64,000 nt of DNA. Origin: a virus. The stretch is taken from positions 248,001 through 312,000 of IMG/VR virus record IMGVR_UViG_3300046665_000548. One strand, given 5' to 3'. Shown piece by piece: positions 47,532 through 55,568 of this stretch. Position 1 is the first letter of the stretch. Each line of letters opens with the position of its first letter. Both the position numbers and the translations under genes were made by a program. Below the pieces are notes generated by a model. The model did not search any database, had not been told where the DNA came from, and saw nothing but the letters and a program-made list of their open reading frames with translations.

Positions 47532-48137
47532 ATGGACAAGTTTGCAAAGCGACGCGTCAGTCTCCGTTACTGGCTTCTCGGGAAGGGCTATTTGAAGGCC
47601 CTTCAAGCGATGGAGTTCGCGGCCGAGTACCACAAGGGCACCCGCAAGGACGGGGTGACGCCGGAATTCGATCATCAAATCAGCATCGCCCATTACGTTA
47701 GGACGCTCCTGCCGTCTTTAGAATTCGCTGAGGAAACGCTATGCGTGATTTTCCTCCACGATGTGTCCGAGGACTATCATGTCTCGCGGGAAGAGATCGA
47801 GCGTCGGTTCGGCACGAGGGTAGCCGATGCGGTGTGGCGGATGACCAAGACCTGGAGGGGCGACAAGAAGGACGAAGCCCGTCTGTTCGAGGAAATGGCT
47901 GAATGCCCGCTGTCGTCAATCGCGAAGGGTGCGGATCGTATCCATAACCTGCAATCGATGGTCGGCGTCTTCACGCCTGCGAAGCAGAAGACCTACATGG
48001 GCGAGGTTACGGACCTTTTCCTGCCGATGCTCAAGAAGGCTCGCAAGTTGTTTCCGCAACAGGAAGCCGCCTACGAGAACATCAAGCACATGCTCACGAG
48101 CCAGCTTGAGCTTTTCGAAGCGATCCACGCCTCTTAA
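47532..48137 (+). CDS. HD-domain hydrolase, SpoT/MESH1-like (201 aa)
   Basis: EFAAEYHKGTRKDG (YH..G.R pattern), FDHQISIAHYV, FLHDVSED (HD, about residue 75), FGTRVADAVWRMTK and KGADRIHNLQS match the metal-binding HD domain of (p)ppGpp hydrolases, with no synthetase or TGS domain. A single-domain enzyme of this size could remove the host alarmone; other phosphohydrolase substrates are possible. Confidence 0.8.
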   Translation: MDKFAKRRVSLRYWLLGKGYLKALQAMEFAAEYHKGTRKDGVTPEFDHQISIAHYVRTLLPSLEFAEETLCVIFLHDVSEDYHVSREEIERRFGTRVADAVWRMTKTWRGDKKDEARLFEEMAECPLSSIAKGADRIHNLQSMVGVFTPAKQKTYMGEVTDLFLPMLKKARKLFPQQEAAYENIKHMLTSQLELFEAIHAS

Positions 48138-48175
48138 TATTGAAGGCGTGGAACGACTCCTGATACGCAAGATGG

Positions 48176-48784
48176 ATGTACTCTCATCCATTTCCCCACG
48201 ATAAACTTACTAAACTTCAACGGAAACTTTACCACGGCAAACTTAGCGATCACCGCGTTGCGCAAGTCGGCGCTGATGATTTTCTCGTCCTAGAGGGCGT
48301 ATACGACAAGGATCAGCACTGGCTATCGTTTATGACCGGGGCGCTATTCCTTACTGGTAAGGAAGACTATTCGCAAATTGACCGCGAGCTTTTTAGGGGT
48401 TTTCGCGGGTATAGGCATGACATCTATCGGTATAGAGTTCGGCAGGCTATCGCGGCTCCAGTTAAGGTAGAGAAAGAATATCGCAAGCTCGTAAATTACG
48501 ACATACCGGAGCAATTACCTCTTCCGTTCTATGAAGCCCGCAAACTGACCGCTACGGAATTCAAGATTCTTCAAGACAATGGCTTTCCAGGTTTTGATAG
48601 AGACGAGAACGGAAAAATCTTCAAGTTCAAGGTGAAGATGGCTGGCTGGAAGCTCAGAGGTGAGCGGAAGGATGCGCGTGAATGGTGTGAGGAAATGTGT
48701 CACGGAAGATATTACGTGACGACGACATACGCGTATTTCGCACTCGCTCATGACGCGCTATTGGCGAAGCTGGCGTTCGGCTGA
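48176..48784 (+). CDS. Hypothetical protein ending in a DAxxxKLxFG signature (202 aa)
   Basis: MYSHPFPHDKLTKLQRKL; the last residues AHDALLAKLAFG resemble the small-protein signature. The centre contains a basic KFKVKMAGWKLRGERKD stretch. Overlaps the HNH gene by 1 nt. Confidence 0.6.
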   Translation: MYSHPFPHDKLTKLQRKLYHGKLSDHRVAQVGADDFLVLEGVYDKDQHWLSFMTGALFLTGKEDYSQIDRELFRGFRGYRHDIYRYRVRQAIAAPVKVEKEYRKLVNYDIPEQLPLPFYEARKLTATEFKILQDNGFPGFDRDENGKIFKFKVKMAGWKLRGERKDAREWCEEMCHGRYYVTTTYAYFALAHDALLAKLAFG

Positions 48785-49161
48785 TGGGATTGCACGGGTG
48801 GAAGCGGAGAAAACGTCTCCCATACACATCGGAAGCTGAAACCAAACGGCTGATCGACCAGTTCGATGAGACCAAGGTTCGGCGTCTTCCTGAGGCAACC
48901 AGACCGCGAACGTATTTAGAGGCACAGGAGTTCTACAAGAGTTTCGAATGGCAAACATGTCGAATAGATTTTTTGAGAGGGAAAGATCGTATTTGCGCCG
49001 ATTGCAAAGTAGATATGACGTATTCGCCTCAATTGGTGAACGTTGACCACAAGTACCCTCTCAGGCTATTCTGGAACAATCGTGTAGATCACAGCAATCT
49101 TCAAATACTGTGCTGTGATTGCAACGAGAAAAAAGGTAATCAGGTTCGGCTTCTATTATGA
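48784..49161 (+). CDS. HNH endonuclease (125 aa)
   Basis: RICADCKVDM, VNVDHKYPL and NLQILCCDCNEKKG form a full HNH/zinc motif. Basic N-terminus (GWKRRKRLPY). Unlike the 43 kb nuclease it is integrated in the plus-strand operon with overlaps on both sides. Confidence 0.85.
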   Translation: MGLHGWKRRKRLPYTSEAETKRLIDQFDETKVRRLPEATRPRTYLEAQEFYKSFEWQTCRIDFLRGKDRICADCKVDMTYSPQLVNVDHKYPLRLFWNNRVDHSNLQILCCDCNEKKGNQVRLLL

Positions 49162-49604
49162 GTGATTGGTTCAAGACAACTGGAGTCATCCGATACGACC
49201 CGCCGCGCGGCAATATGAAGAACCGCGTCAAATGGTGGTGCGTGATCGATGCTGATGACGAGATCGCCCGGTACGCTCGTTACTGGGTGGACAAGCACGT
49301 CTTGAACCCACTGCATCTGCCCGCTAAGGGTCTCTGTCATCCCGCGTGGGGCGCTCACGTGTCCATCGTGCGGGGAGAGCATCCGCCTGCCGGTACCGAA
49401 CACTTATGGCGTCAACACGAGGGTAAGCGGGTCGAGTTCGAGTATTCGAACGAGGTCATCCAGACGGGCCAGAATCCGGACAAACCTCGTCCGGATCATT
49501 TCTGGTTTCTGCCTATCCGTTGTGATTTGGCGCTCGATATCCGCAAGGACTTCGGGCTATACACCAGCTATACCCTGCACATGACGATTGGGCGAACCTA
49601 CTAA
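49158..49604 (+). CDS. 2H phosphoesterase-like protein, candidate Acb1 (T4 57B-like) anti-CBASS nuclease (148 aa)
   Basis: Two H-x-[ST] motifs, HVS at residues 67-69 and HMT at 141-143, in a ~150-residue protein: the layout and size of the 2H phosphoesterases and of T4 57B/Acb1, which degrades cyclic oligonucleotide signals of CBASS and Pycsar defence. The assignment rests on motifs and length only; RNA-repair 2H enzymes remain possible. ATGA overlap with the HNH gene. Confidence 0.6.
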   Translation: MSDWFKTTGVIRYDPPRGNMKNRVKWWCVIDADDEIARYARYWVDKHVLNPLHLPAKGLCHPAWGAHVSIVRGEHPPAGTEHLWRQHEGKRVEFEYSNEVIQTGQNPDKPRPDHFWFLPIRCDLALDIRKDFGLYTSYTLHMTIGRTY

Positions 49605-49614
49605 GGAGGATTGC

Positions 49615-49815
49615 GTGGCGGAGCGTACGTTGACAATGACCGATTACGAAGAGTTTGACGAAGGTCATGAAAACAAACTGCTGAAAGCGCTCGCGCAACA
49701 GCAGAGTCTGAACAAGACCCAGTTGTACAACGCCGACCCAAATTGCACCCACAACGTGGTAGCGAAATGGAGCGGTGTTGAGTGCACCAAATGTCCTGGA
49801 TGGTTCTGTTACTAG
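49615..49815 (+). CDS. Small zinc-binding protein (66 aa)
   Basis: GTG 49615 with AAGGAGG upstream, the strongest ribosome site in the region. The C-terminus NCTHNVVAKWSGVECTKCPGW provides C-H-C-C ligands and ends FCY, a form common in T4-superfamily phages. Convergent overlap with the oxygenase gene. Confidence 0.7.
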   Translation: MAERTLTMTDYEEFDEGHENKLLKALAQQQSLNKTQLYNADPNCTHNVVAKWSGVECTKCPGWFCY

Positions 49816-50372
49816 CGTTGTTGCTTTGCACCGGGCGGCAGGATCAATTCGCCCGCTCGGTGTTTTTCTAACGCGGTCTCATACTTGTCCGTATAGTTGC
49901 TCAAGAACAAGCTCACACGTGGTTTTGTGTTTGCTGGTACGCTGTGTATGTGTTGCGCGTGAATCAGCGTTGGGTGAGACGGCGAGTAGGTGTGCTGCAC
50001 GACCGGATTGAGATCATCGTCGTGCCAAATGATTGGCTGCGGGTCTTCGCTAAGGTCGAAGACTAGCGCCATCTGCCGACCGCAATCGGCATCCCTGTGA
50101 GGATGCCAAGAGAAGCCGACAGGAGATTTTACAAACAGCGAGTGCGCCGAATACAGACGTATGTTGAAGCGAGAAGCTAATTCTCTGACGTACGGGTGTT
50201 CGTAGTACAGCATTCGAGCTTTGATATTCTGACGCCAATTGTGTTCCCCGTCGATCAAGTCCTCTCGTTGCCAATGATCCCAGCGGTATTCCCGCAGGAT
50301 ATCAAGCAGCCGTTCCCGGTCAAAAGTAATCTCCGGAAACTCAAGAAAGTATTCGTCGGGGTTCACTGTCAC
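49812..50372 (-). CDS. 2OG-Fe(II) oxygenase-like protein (186 aa)
   Basis: GTG 50372 overlaps the stop of the papain-like gene. WHPHRDAD (HxD, about residue 91), distal His and Arg in HSVPANTKPRVSL (about 144-154). Resembles aspartyl/asparaginyl hydroxylase-type proteins. Substrate unknown. Confidence 0.7.
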   Translation of the reverse strand: MTVNPDEYFLEFPEITFDRERLLDILREYRWDHWQREDLIDGEHNWRQNIKARMLYYEHPYVRELASRFNIRLYSAHSLFVKSPVGFSWHPHRDADCGRQMALVFDLSEDPQPIIWHDDDLNPVVQHTYSPSHPTLIHAQHIHSVPANTKPRVSLFLSNYTDKYETALEKHRAGELILPPGAKQQR

Positions 50373-51118
50373 TTACGAATTGTCCACATGTCGTCGGCAA
50401 GGTTAGGGTTCGTGACATAATCGAACGGCATGGTGAAGTAGCCCTTCTGGCCCCAAGCATCACCCCAACTATTTCGAACTATGAAACGCTTGCTTGGCAT
50501 GTCGTAACCGACCGCACATACTGCATGACCGCCAAGCATCTTTTCAGTCTTCGCAGGCATATTTAGGATGCCAGTTTTCGCCACAGCATCGCTTTCGAAC
50601 GCATCGTAGACGGAGAACCCGAACACGAACGGGAAACCATCAGCGAGACACTGGAGAGCCGAAGCGAGATCGGTGATACGGAGATAGGTCGTGATCTTGT
50701 TCTTCAATCCATCAGTGTAGCACTTCTTCACCGGTTTGGTTTTGAACTTGCTGATCGTGTACGGCCACTCCGCTTCAGAGCACGCGCCCTGAGTTGCCAG
50801 GGTCTTCACGCCATCACGAATCTCAGCACCAGCGTCGGTCTTTGTTGTGCCTTCGATGAGACGTTCGTTATAGTAGATGAACAGGCGAGAGAAAGTGGTC
50901 TGATCGTTCAACAACTTCATATGCATGAATTGAAGAGCGCCGCCAAGAGCATTGGCTGTGCAGCTACCAAGCTGTCCCTGATCGTAGACCGGTCCGAAAT
51001 GCGGACGAAGATCAACAGATTGCGGCTGAGCAGAAGTTGCATGTACTGTGTAGTGATCAAGAAATGCGTAGTCACGGTGGTCTGGCTTATCTGGACGCCA
51101 AGTATAGAGCTTAGACAT
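50369..51118 (-). CDS. Papain-like (C1-type) cysteine protease (249 aa)
   Basis: Catalytic Cys in GQLGSCTANA (about residue 51), His in GGHAVCAVGY (about 196) and Asn in RNSWGDAWGQKGYF (about 219). No signal peptide or prodomain. ATG 51118 has GGAGGA upstream; an earlier in-frame start was rejected. A late promoter upstream suggests a virion or late role. Confidence 0.9.
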   Translation of the reverse strand: MSKLYTWRPDKPDHRDYAFLDHYTVHATSAQPQSVDLRPHFGPVYDQGQLGSCTANALGGALQFMHMKLLNDQTTFSRLFIYYNERLIEGTTKTDAGAEIRDGVKTLATQGACSEAEWPYTISKFKTKPVKKCYTDGLKNKITTYLRITDLASALQCLADGFPFVFGFSVYDAFESDAVAKTGILNMPAKTEKMLGGHAVCAVGYDMPSKRFIVRNSWGDAWGQKGYFTMPFDYVTNPNLADDMWTIRK

Positions 51119-51161
51119 AATAGTCCTCCATGGTGCGTTGTTTTGTCGCAGCACCGACGAA

Positions 51162-51167
51162 TATTTA
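51162..51167 (-). promoter_or_regulatory. Late promoter TAAATA with leader
   Basis: Minus-strand CGTAAATATTCG about 44 nt before the protease ATG. Confidence 0.55.
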
Positions 51168-51216
51168 CGGAGGAGTTGGATTGATTTACTCTGCCCTTTA
51201 ACGAGGTATTTCATAA

Positions 51217-52347
51217 ATGCGTTTTGCTATTATCGATGTTGCAAATCTTTTTCACCGATGCCAGCACGTCACCCACGGTGATGCGTTCACCAAATCCGGC
51301 ATGGCACTCCACATCATCTTCCGAAGCTTGAAGAAGTTGCATCGAGAGATGAAGGCTGATCATTTTGTCTTCTGCTCAGAGGGACGCTCTTGGCGCTTTG
51401 ACGTGTATCCGCAGTACAAAGCGGCTCGTCGTGTAGCTCGCCTGGATCAGACCGCGCGCGAGAAAGAAGAGAGCGAGATTTTCTTCGAAACTCTCAACAA
51501 GACAATCGACTATCTTGCCGAGAAAACGCGCTGCACTGTTCTTCAGAGCCAGGGCGTAGAGGCGGACGATTTCATTGCACGATGGATTCAGCTTCATCCG
51601 GATGATGAGCATGTGATCCTGTCCGGAGACTCCGATTTCATCCAGCTAATCAGCCCGACAGTATCGATCATGGACGGCGTGAATGAGCGCATGATTACCG
51701 ACAAAGGTGTGTTTGACAATAAGGGCCAGGAGTTGGTGTTCAGTGTTGACGCGGCGAAGGGCAAGCTGAAGGTCAAAGACACGATTGCGAAAGAGAAGAA
51801 GAAGCACGACACGGCCGAGAAGGATAAGAAGAAGATCGATCCTAACTATGAGCCGGTCCCGTTCAAGTATGAAGTTGAACCGGAATGGTGGAAGCGAGCA
51901 CTGTTCGTGAAGATCGTGCGCGGCGACGTTGGTGATGGCATCTTTCCGGCATATCCGGGTGTGCGTTACGAGGGTTCGTCTAAGAAGACCGGCATCCGAG
52001 AAGCTTGGGAAGATCGCAAAGAAGGCGGCTTCAACTGGAACAACTTTATGCTCCAGAAGTGGGAGAAGATCGCTGGCATGTCGGAGAACGGTGAGCCGAT
52101 CAAGAAAGAGGTTCTGGTCATGGATGAGTTCAAATTCAATGAACTCTTGATCGACCTCACAAAGCAGCCCGAAGAGATTAAAGAACTGATGGACACTGTT
52201 ATCGTCCAGGCTGTTCAGAAAGAACCCGTTTCGGGCGTAGGTATTCATTTTCTAAGGTTCTGTGCCGAGCATTCACTCGCAAACCTCACGAAGGAAGCAA
52301 CAGATCATGCGGCCTATCTCAACCGGGGTTACGCAGACAGCAAATGA
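51217..52347 (+). CDS. rnh: RNase H/FEN-type 5'-3' exonuclease (376 aa)
   Basis: MRFAIIDVANLFHRC (first acidic site), RWRFD-like SWRFDVYPQYKAARR, GVEADDFIARW, ILSGDSDFIQL and IVRGDVGDGIFP: the acidic active-site series of PIN/FEN nucleases such as T4 RNase H (305 aa). A ~45-residue Lys-rich insertion (about 175-220) explains the extra length. Removes RNA primers at Okazaki 5' ends. Confidence 0.9.
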   Translation: MRFAIIDVANLFHRCQHVTHGDAFTKSGMALHIIFRSLKKLHREMKADHFVFCSEGRSWRFDVYPQYKAARRVARLDQTAREKEESEIFFETLNKTIDYLAEKTRCTVLQSQGVEADDFIARWIQLHPDDEHVILSGDSDFIQLISPTVSIMDGVNERMITDKGVFDNKGQELVFSVDAAKGKLKVKDTIAKEKKKHDTAEKDKKKIDPNYEPVPFKYEVEPEWWKRALFVKIVRGDVGDGIFPAYPGVRYEGSSKKTGIREAWEDRKEGGFNWNNFMLQKWEKIAGMSENGEPIKKEVLVMDEFKFNELLIDLTKQPEEIKELMDTVIVQAVQKEPVSGVGIHFLRFCAEHSLANLTKEATDHAAYLNRGYADSK

Positions 52348-53126
52348 ATACGACGACATTCAATTTATTGAGTAAGCTTCTTGGGAGACCAGTGAAAAAT
52401 ATTCCGACAAACAATCCAGTCAAAATGCAGTCTCCTATCAACGGTGTAGCTGGACAGATTCCACCAACAGTAGGCCAATATGGCGTAATGGCACAGCAAC
52501 CAACATATCAAATTGTTAATGGTGGTGGGCTCGTGGGTGGCATTGCTCCGAATTTCGGCAATGGTGCAGGTAGTATATCTGTTTCGGGCACGATGAAATC
52601 AGACCCCGACTCCGCCATTACTGGCGTGCCAGCCGTTTATCGGATGTCGTTAGGTGATCGGAACGATGAGGAGGCCGAATCTTACTACGGCGACGATTTC
52701 AAACTCGAAGACGAGATTTTCTTAACTACCTTTGACATTAACGTTGGCAAGAATGAATTTCATTTCCTCGTATGGAAGGCCATCTGGGGTGAGACGACTC
52801 GCGACTACGGCTTCGTCATGTTGATGCCGAAACAAACGCTTCTTGCATTCACGAGCCGCGAGTCGCGAGATCAGTTCGTGTCTTGGTTTGAAGCGTATCA
52901 ACAGCGCTATCCGGACCGCAACACAAAGGATTGGCGCGTACCATCGATCCGTCAGGGCCGCACAGGTGGATGTTTTGCTGATCGCAAACCACTCTCCGAA
53001 GCAGAGGTCGTTAAGATATGGGCATGGATCATCGGACACTGCGCTGGTTCTGCCGCGTTCCTTCCGAACTTTATCTTGTTCGACAATGAGAACGACGCGG
53101 TTGCTTATCGCTTAAGATGGGGATGA
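52344..53126 (+). CDS. DAxxFK-type protein with disordered N-terminus (260 aa)
   Basis: The first ~100 residues are Asn/Gly/Pro/Gln-rich (VGQYGVMAQQPTYQIV). The C-terminal ~130 (EIFLTTFDINVGKNEFHFLVW, ESRDQFVSWFEAYQQRYP) are homologous to the 46995 protein. Ends NENDAVAYRLRWG. ATGA overlap with the nuclease gene. Confidence 0.65.
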   Translation: MNTTTFNLLSKLLGRPVKNIPTNNPVKMQSPINGVAGQIPPTVGQYGVMAQQPTYQIVNGGGLVGGIAPNFGNGAGSISVSGTMKSDPDSAITGVPAVYRMSLGDRNDEEAESYYGDDFKLEDEIFLTTFDINVGKNEFHFLVWKAIWGETTRDYGFVMLMPKQTLLAFTSRESRDQFVSWFEAYQQRYPDRNTKDWRVPSIRQGRTGGCFADRKPLSEAEVVKIWAWIIGHCAGSAAFLPNFILFDNENDAVAYRLRWG

Positions 53127-53133
53127 CTGGGCC

Positions 53134-53139
53134 TAAATA
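53134..53139 (+). promoter_or_regulatory. Late promoter TAAATA with leader
   Basis: CCTAAATACCG, 33 nt before ATG 53173, with GGAGG in the leader. Confidence 0.6.
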
Positions 53140-53172
53140 CCGAATAATGATTCAATATTGGAGGAAACAACA

Positions 53173-53640
53173 ATGAAGAAAATCATTTCTGTCACGTCAG
53201 CCATCGCTCTTCTTATGTTCGTGTTTTTCGGACTTGCCGCGATATTCAGCGAATTTTCTCGCGCCTATCACAATTCGGTAAGCGTTGTTGAGGTGCAAAA
53301 CCCGCCCTATGTGCACAACGGTAATGGTCAAGATAGCCCTGTTCTAAAACCAGGAGACACGTACTTTCTGCACCTCGAAGTTATGATGAAAGCAGAGTGC
53401 CGAGTAGAGACACAGAACAAAATTGAGCGTCGGGAGGAAGGCATGACCGGCGCAATTATGTACAACTACCCGTTCATCAAAGGCATGATCAAAAACGGTC
53501 CGCGCGAGCTAGACGAAATATTCGAGGTACCATCCAAGCTACCGCCAGGAAAGTACGCGCACGTCCGAATTTCTATGTTCTATTGCAATGGTTTCGAGTG
53601 GTCGATGCAGTATCCTGACGCAAGGTTCAACATCCAATAG
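53173..53640 (+). CDS. Membrane-anchored protein (155 aa)
   Basis: MKKIISVTSAIALLMFVFFG is a membrane anchor or signal; the rest is a beta-rich extracytoplasmic domain with two Cys (KAECRVETQ, MFYCNGFEW). ATG 53173 follows GGAGG. Not recognised. Confidence 0.65.
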   Translation: MKKIISVTSAIALLMFVFFGLAAIFSEFSRAYHNSVSVVEVQNPPYVHNGNGQDSPVLKPGDTYFLHLEVMMKAECRVETQNKIERREEGMTGAIMYNYPFIKGMIKNGPRELDEIFEVPSKLPPGKYAHVRISMFYCNGFEWSMQYPDARFNIQ

Positions 53641-53642
53641 CC

Positions 53643-53671
53643 TTGACCAAAAAACGGTCAGTGAGTAAATA
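53643..53671 (+). promoter_or_regulatory. Promoter of tRNA-Ser(GCT): TTGACC-N17-TAAATA
   Basis: A host-type -35 combined with the late box TAAATA (53666-53671) at the -10 position. The transcript would start just before the tRNA at 53682. Confidence 0.55.
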
Positions 53672-53681
53672 CATCAAAGCA

Positions 53682-53768
53682 GGAGAGGTGGCTGAGAGGC
53701 CGAAAGCACCCGGTTGCTAACTGGGCGAGCCCGAAAGGGCTCCGTGGGTTCGAATCCCACCTTCTCCG
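53682..53768 (+). tRNA. tRNA-Ser(GCT)
   Basis: Plus-strand class II tRNA: acceptor GGAGAGG/CTTCTCC, discriminator G, anticodon stem CCCGG/CTGGG, loop TTGCTAA (GCT). No CCA. The only plus-strand tRNA in the window and a second Ser(GCT) gene. Confidence 0.93.
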
Positions 53769-53803
53769 CTTTTCATATATTTTTAGATGTTGCAGGTGAT
53801 GTA

Positions 53804-54394
53804 TTGCCAAAGGCCAAAGACCGACCACTTGTGTGGTACATTCACGGCGCGAACTCGTCGCCTGTAAGCTTCAGGTACATTCGCCCCAAGCTAGTGGATC
53901 ACGAGCATTTCGAAGCAAAATACTTCGCCAATACTCCTGTGCGTGCAATCATTGATCGCCTCGTTGAAGAAGCCCAGAGCGAAACTCGCCCAATAAACAT
54001 CGTCAGTCATAGTTTGGGTGGCGTGATAGCGGTTTCAATCTCCCACCGCGTTCCGATTCGCAAGATCGTCACCATGGGTACTCCATTCGGCGGCAGCCGC
54101 GCGGCGAGCTTTCTGCGCTGGTTCACCCCTAACCAGTTGTTCAACGATATCCATCCTACCAGCGGCCCCATATCAGACATGCGCCGCAAGCCTCTCTCGT
54201 GCCCCGTGATGAGCCTCGTCAGTACAGAGGGGAACAACCCCTTCCTGATAGAGGACAACGATGGTGTGGTCACGGTGGCCTCGCAATTGGCACTGGAAGG
54301 CCCGACCTACGTGCAAATCCCCACCAATCATTTCGAAATGTTGCTCCACGAAGAAGCGACCGGTCTAATCAACGGGTTTCTTTTCGACAAATAG
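53804..54394 (+). CDS. Alpha/beta-hydrolase (lipase/esterase-like, 196 aa)
   Basis: TTG 53804 after AGGTGA is the proposed start; the frame is open into the tRNA but an earlier start would overlap it. YIHGANSS (oxyanion region), nucleophile elbow VSHSLGGV (GxSxG-type, about residue 68), Asp in EDNDGVV (about 150) and His in TNHFEM (about 175) complete the triad. Short for the fold. Could hydrolyse lipids or esters; target unknown. Confidence 0.75.
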   Translation: MPKAKDRPLVWYIHGANSSPVSFRYIRPKLVDHEHFEAKYFANTPVRAIIDRLVEEAQSETRPINIVSHSLGGVIAVSISHRVPIRKIVTMGTPFGGSRAASFLRWFTPNQLFNDIHPTSGPISDMRRKPLSCPVMSLVSTEGNNPFLIEDNDGVVTVASQLALEGPTYVQIPTNHFEMLLHEEATGLINGFLFDK

Positions 54395-54397
54395 GTG

Positions 54398-54426
54398 TTG
54401 ACTCAGGTGAGTCAGGTGACTATGTA
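54398..54426 (+). promoter_or_regulatory. Host-type promoter
   Basis: TTGACT, 17 nt containing the direct repeat CAGGTGA-GT-CAGGTGA, TATGTA. Drives the 54457 gene, which has its own GGAG site. Confidence 0.65.
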
Positions 54427-54456
54427 AGGGTCGTTATCAACCCCGTGGAGTTAACC

Positions 54457-54774
54457 ATGTCTGATCTAACCGCACTGCTGGCCGACCTGGAGGCGAGCAA
54501 AGCTCGTACCGAGTCCGCCATTTCCACAGTCAAGGCGATGCTGGCCGCACAGGGCCGCGCGCAGGCCGTCTCCGCGCTTGCCGAAGGCGACCGGAACGAC
54601 TTGAACTGGAAGAATTCCGCTGGAAAGCTGACGGCCGTTGGCGTTGCATACTTGGAGAAGCGGGCCAGTGAAGGCGCTACCGCCTACGCTCTGTGTAAGG
54701 AGATGTCGATCTCCTACGCCTCTGCCGAGCGCCGCGTCGCCCGTTTCAAGCTCGCTCAGCATGGGGTCGCATAA
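54457..54774 (+). CDS. Coiled-coil/helix-turn-helix-like small protein (105 aa)
   Basis: MSDLTALLADLEASKART is an N-terminal coiled coil; the C-terminus (AYALCKEMSISYASAERRVARF) looks like a recognition-helix segment, so a DNA-binding role is possible. GGAG precedes the ATG. Confidence 0.6.
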   Translation: MSDLTALLADLEASKARTESAISTVKAMLAAQGRAQAVSALAEGDRNDLNWKNSAGKLTAVGVAYLEKRASEGATAYALCKEMSISYASAERRVARFKLAQHGVA

Positions 54775-54775
54775 C

Positions 54776-54964
54776 ATGCAGACCTCCAACCCGAACTGGT
54801 TCAAACCCGGTCCGTCTCACCACCTTTCCGAACTCGGCGTGTCAATCTTTGAAGCGCTCGCCAAATCCGGATGGGGCATGACCGCTATCGCTCGCTTCAT
54901 GCAGATCACAACGAGTGCCGTACATCGTCGCCTATCTCTCCTACGACGTGCTGGCGCGATCTAA
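54776..54964 (+). CDS. Small helix-turn-helix-like protein (62 aa)
   Basis: SIFEALAKSGWGMTAIARFM and TTSAVHRRLSLLRRAGAI form a tri-helical, HTH-like unit similar to the end of the previous protein. ATG 54761 is an alternative start. A terminator follows. Confidence 0.6.
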   Translation: MQTSNPNWFKPGPSHHLSELGVSIFEALAKSGWGMTAIARFMQITTSAVHRRLSLLRRAGAI

Positions 54965-54969
54965 GTAAA

Positions 54970-54996
54970 GAGCCCGGTATAGTGCCGGGCTTTTTC
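54970..54996 (+). terminator. Rho-independent terminator
   Basis: AGCCCGG-TATAGTG-CCGGGCT followed by TTTTC. Confidence 0.85.
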
Positions 54997-55024
54997 TTGA
55001 CAAAATCAGTATAGATGGTATGTT
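54997..55024 (+). promoter_or_regulatory. Host-type promoter of the kinase, leaderless layout
   Basis: TTGACA, 16 nt, TATGTT, 6 nt, ATG 55031. Immediately after a terminator, so it is an independent unit. Confidence 0.7.
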
Positions 55025-55030
55025 CCGGGT

Positions 55031-55528
55031 ATGTCTTACTCTCAACCCGAATGCATTATCTTGATTGGACTTCCTGGTTGTGGAAAGTCCACGTGGCGTG
55101 CCAAGCATCTGGCCGCAACGACGAAGGAATACGTCTGTATTTCATCCGACGACATCATTGACCAGTATGCGGCCGACAATGGCGTCACCTATGCCCAGGC
55201 CATCGGCGTGATGATCAAGAAGGCCGACAAGATGGTGCAGGAGCGTTTCCGCGCCGCCGTGGCCGAGCGCAAGAACATCATTCTGGATCGCACCAACTTG
55301 TTCAAAAAGTCGCGAAACCGTTATCTGTCGAACCTACCGAAGGAATACCGACGCACGGCTGTGGTGTTTGATCTGGACGACGCCATTCGAGTCCAGCGTG
55401 TCAAGGACCGCGAGGCTGCGACCGGCAAGCATATTCCTGATGTGGTGATGGCCGACATGCGCAAGAACTATGAAGCTCCGACCACGGTGGACGGCGAGTT
55501 TCACGAGATCGTTCGTATTAACGATTAA
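55031..55528 (+). CDS. Polynucleotide-kinase-type P-loop kinase (165 aa)
   Basis: Walker A GLPGCGKST (residues 13-21), ISSDDII, ILDRTNLFKKSRNRY (substrate/lid region) and the VQRVKDREA helix are those of the 5'-kinase domain of T4 Pnk-like enzymes. The C-terminal 3'-phosphatase domain of Pnk is absent. A role in end repair of tRNA or DNA is inferred; zeta-toxin-like kinases are related. Confidence 0.75.
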   Translation: MSYSQPECIILIGLPGCGKSTWRAKHLAATTKEYVCISSDDIIDQYAADNGVTYAQAIGVMIKKADKMVQERFRAAVAERKNIILDRTNLFKKSRNRYLSNLPKEYRRTAVVFDLDDAIRVQRVKDREAATGKHIPDVVMADMRKNYEAPTTVDGEFHEIVRIND

Positions 55529-55564
55529 CCCTTGTTACGGCCTACCGTAATAAGGTTTAATCGC
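55523..55564 (+). terminator. Long inverted repeat, probable bidirectional terminator
   Basis: CGATTAA-CC-TT-TTACGG arms pair with CCGTAA-AA-GG-TTAATCG with two non-Watson-Crick positions, between convergent genes. Confidence 0.5.
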
Positions 55565-55568
55565 AACC

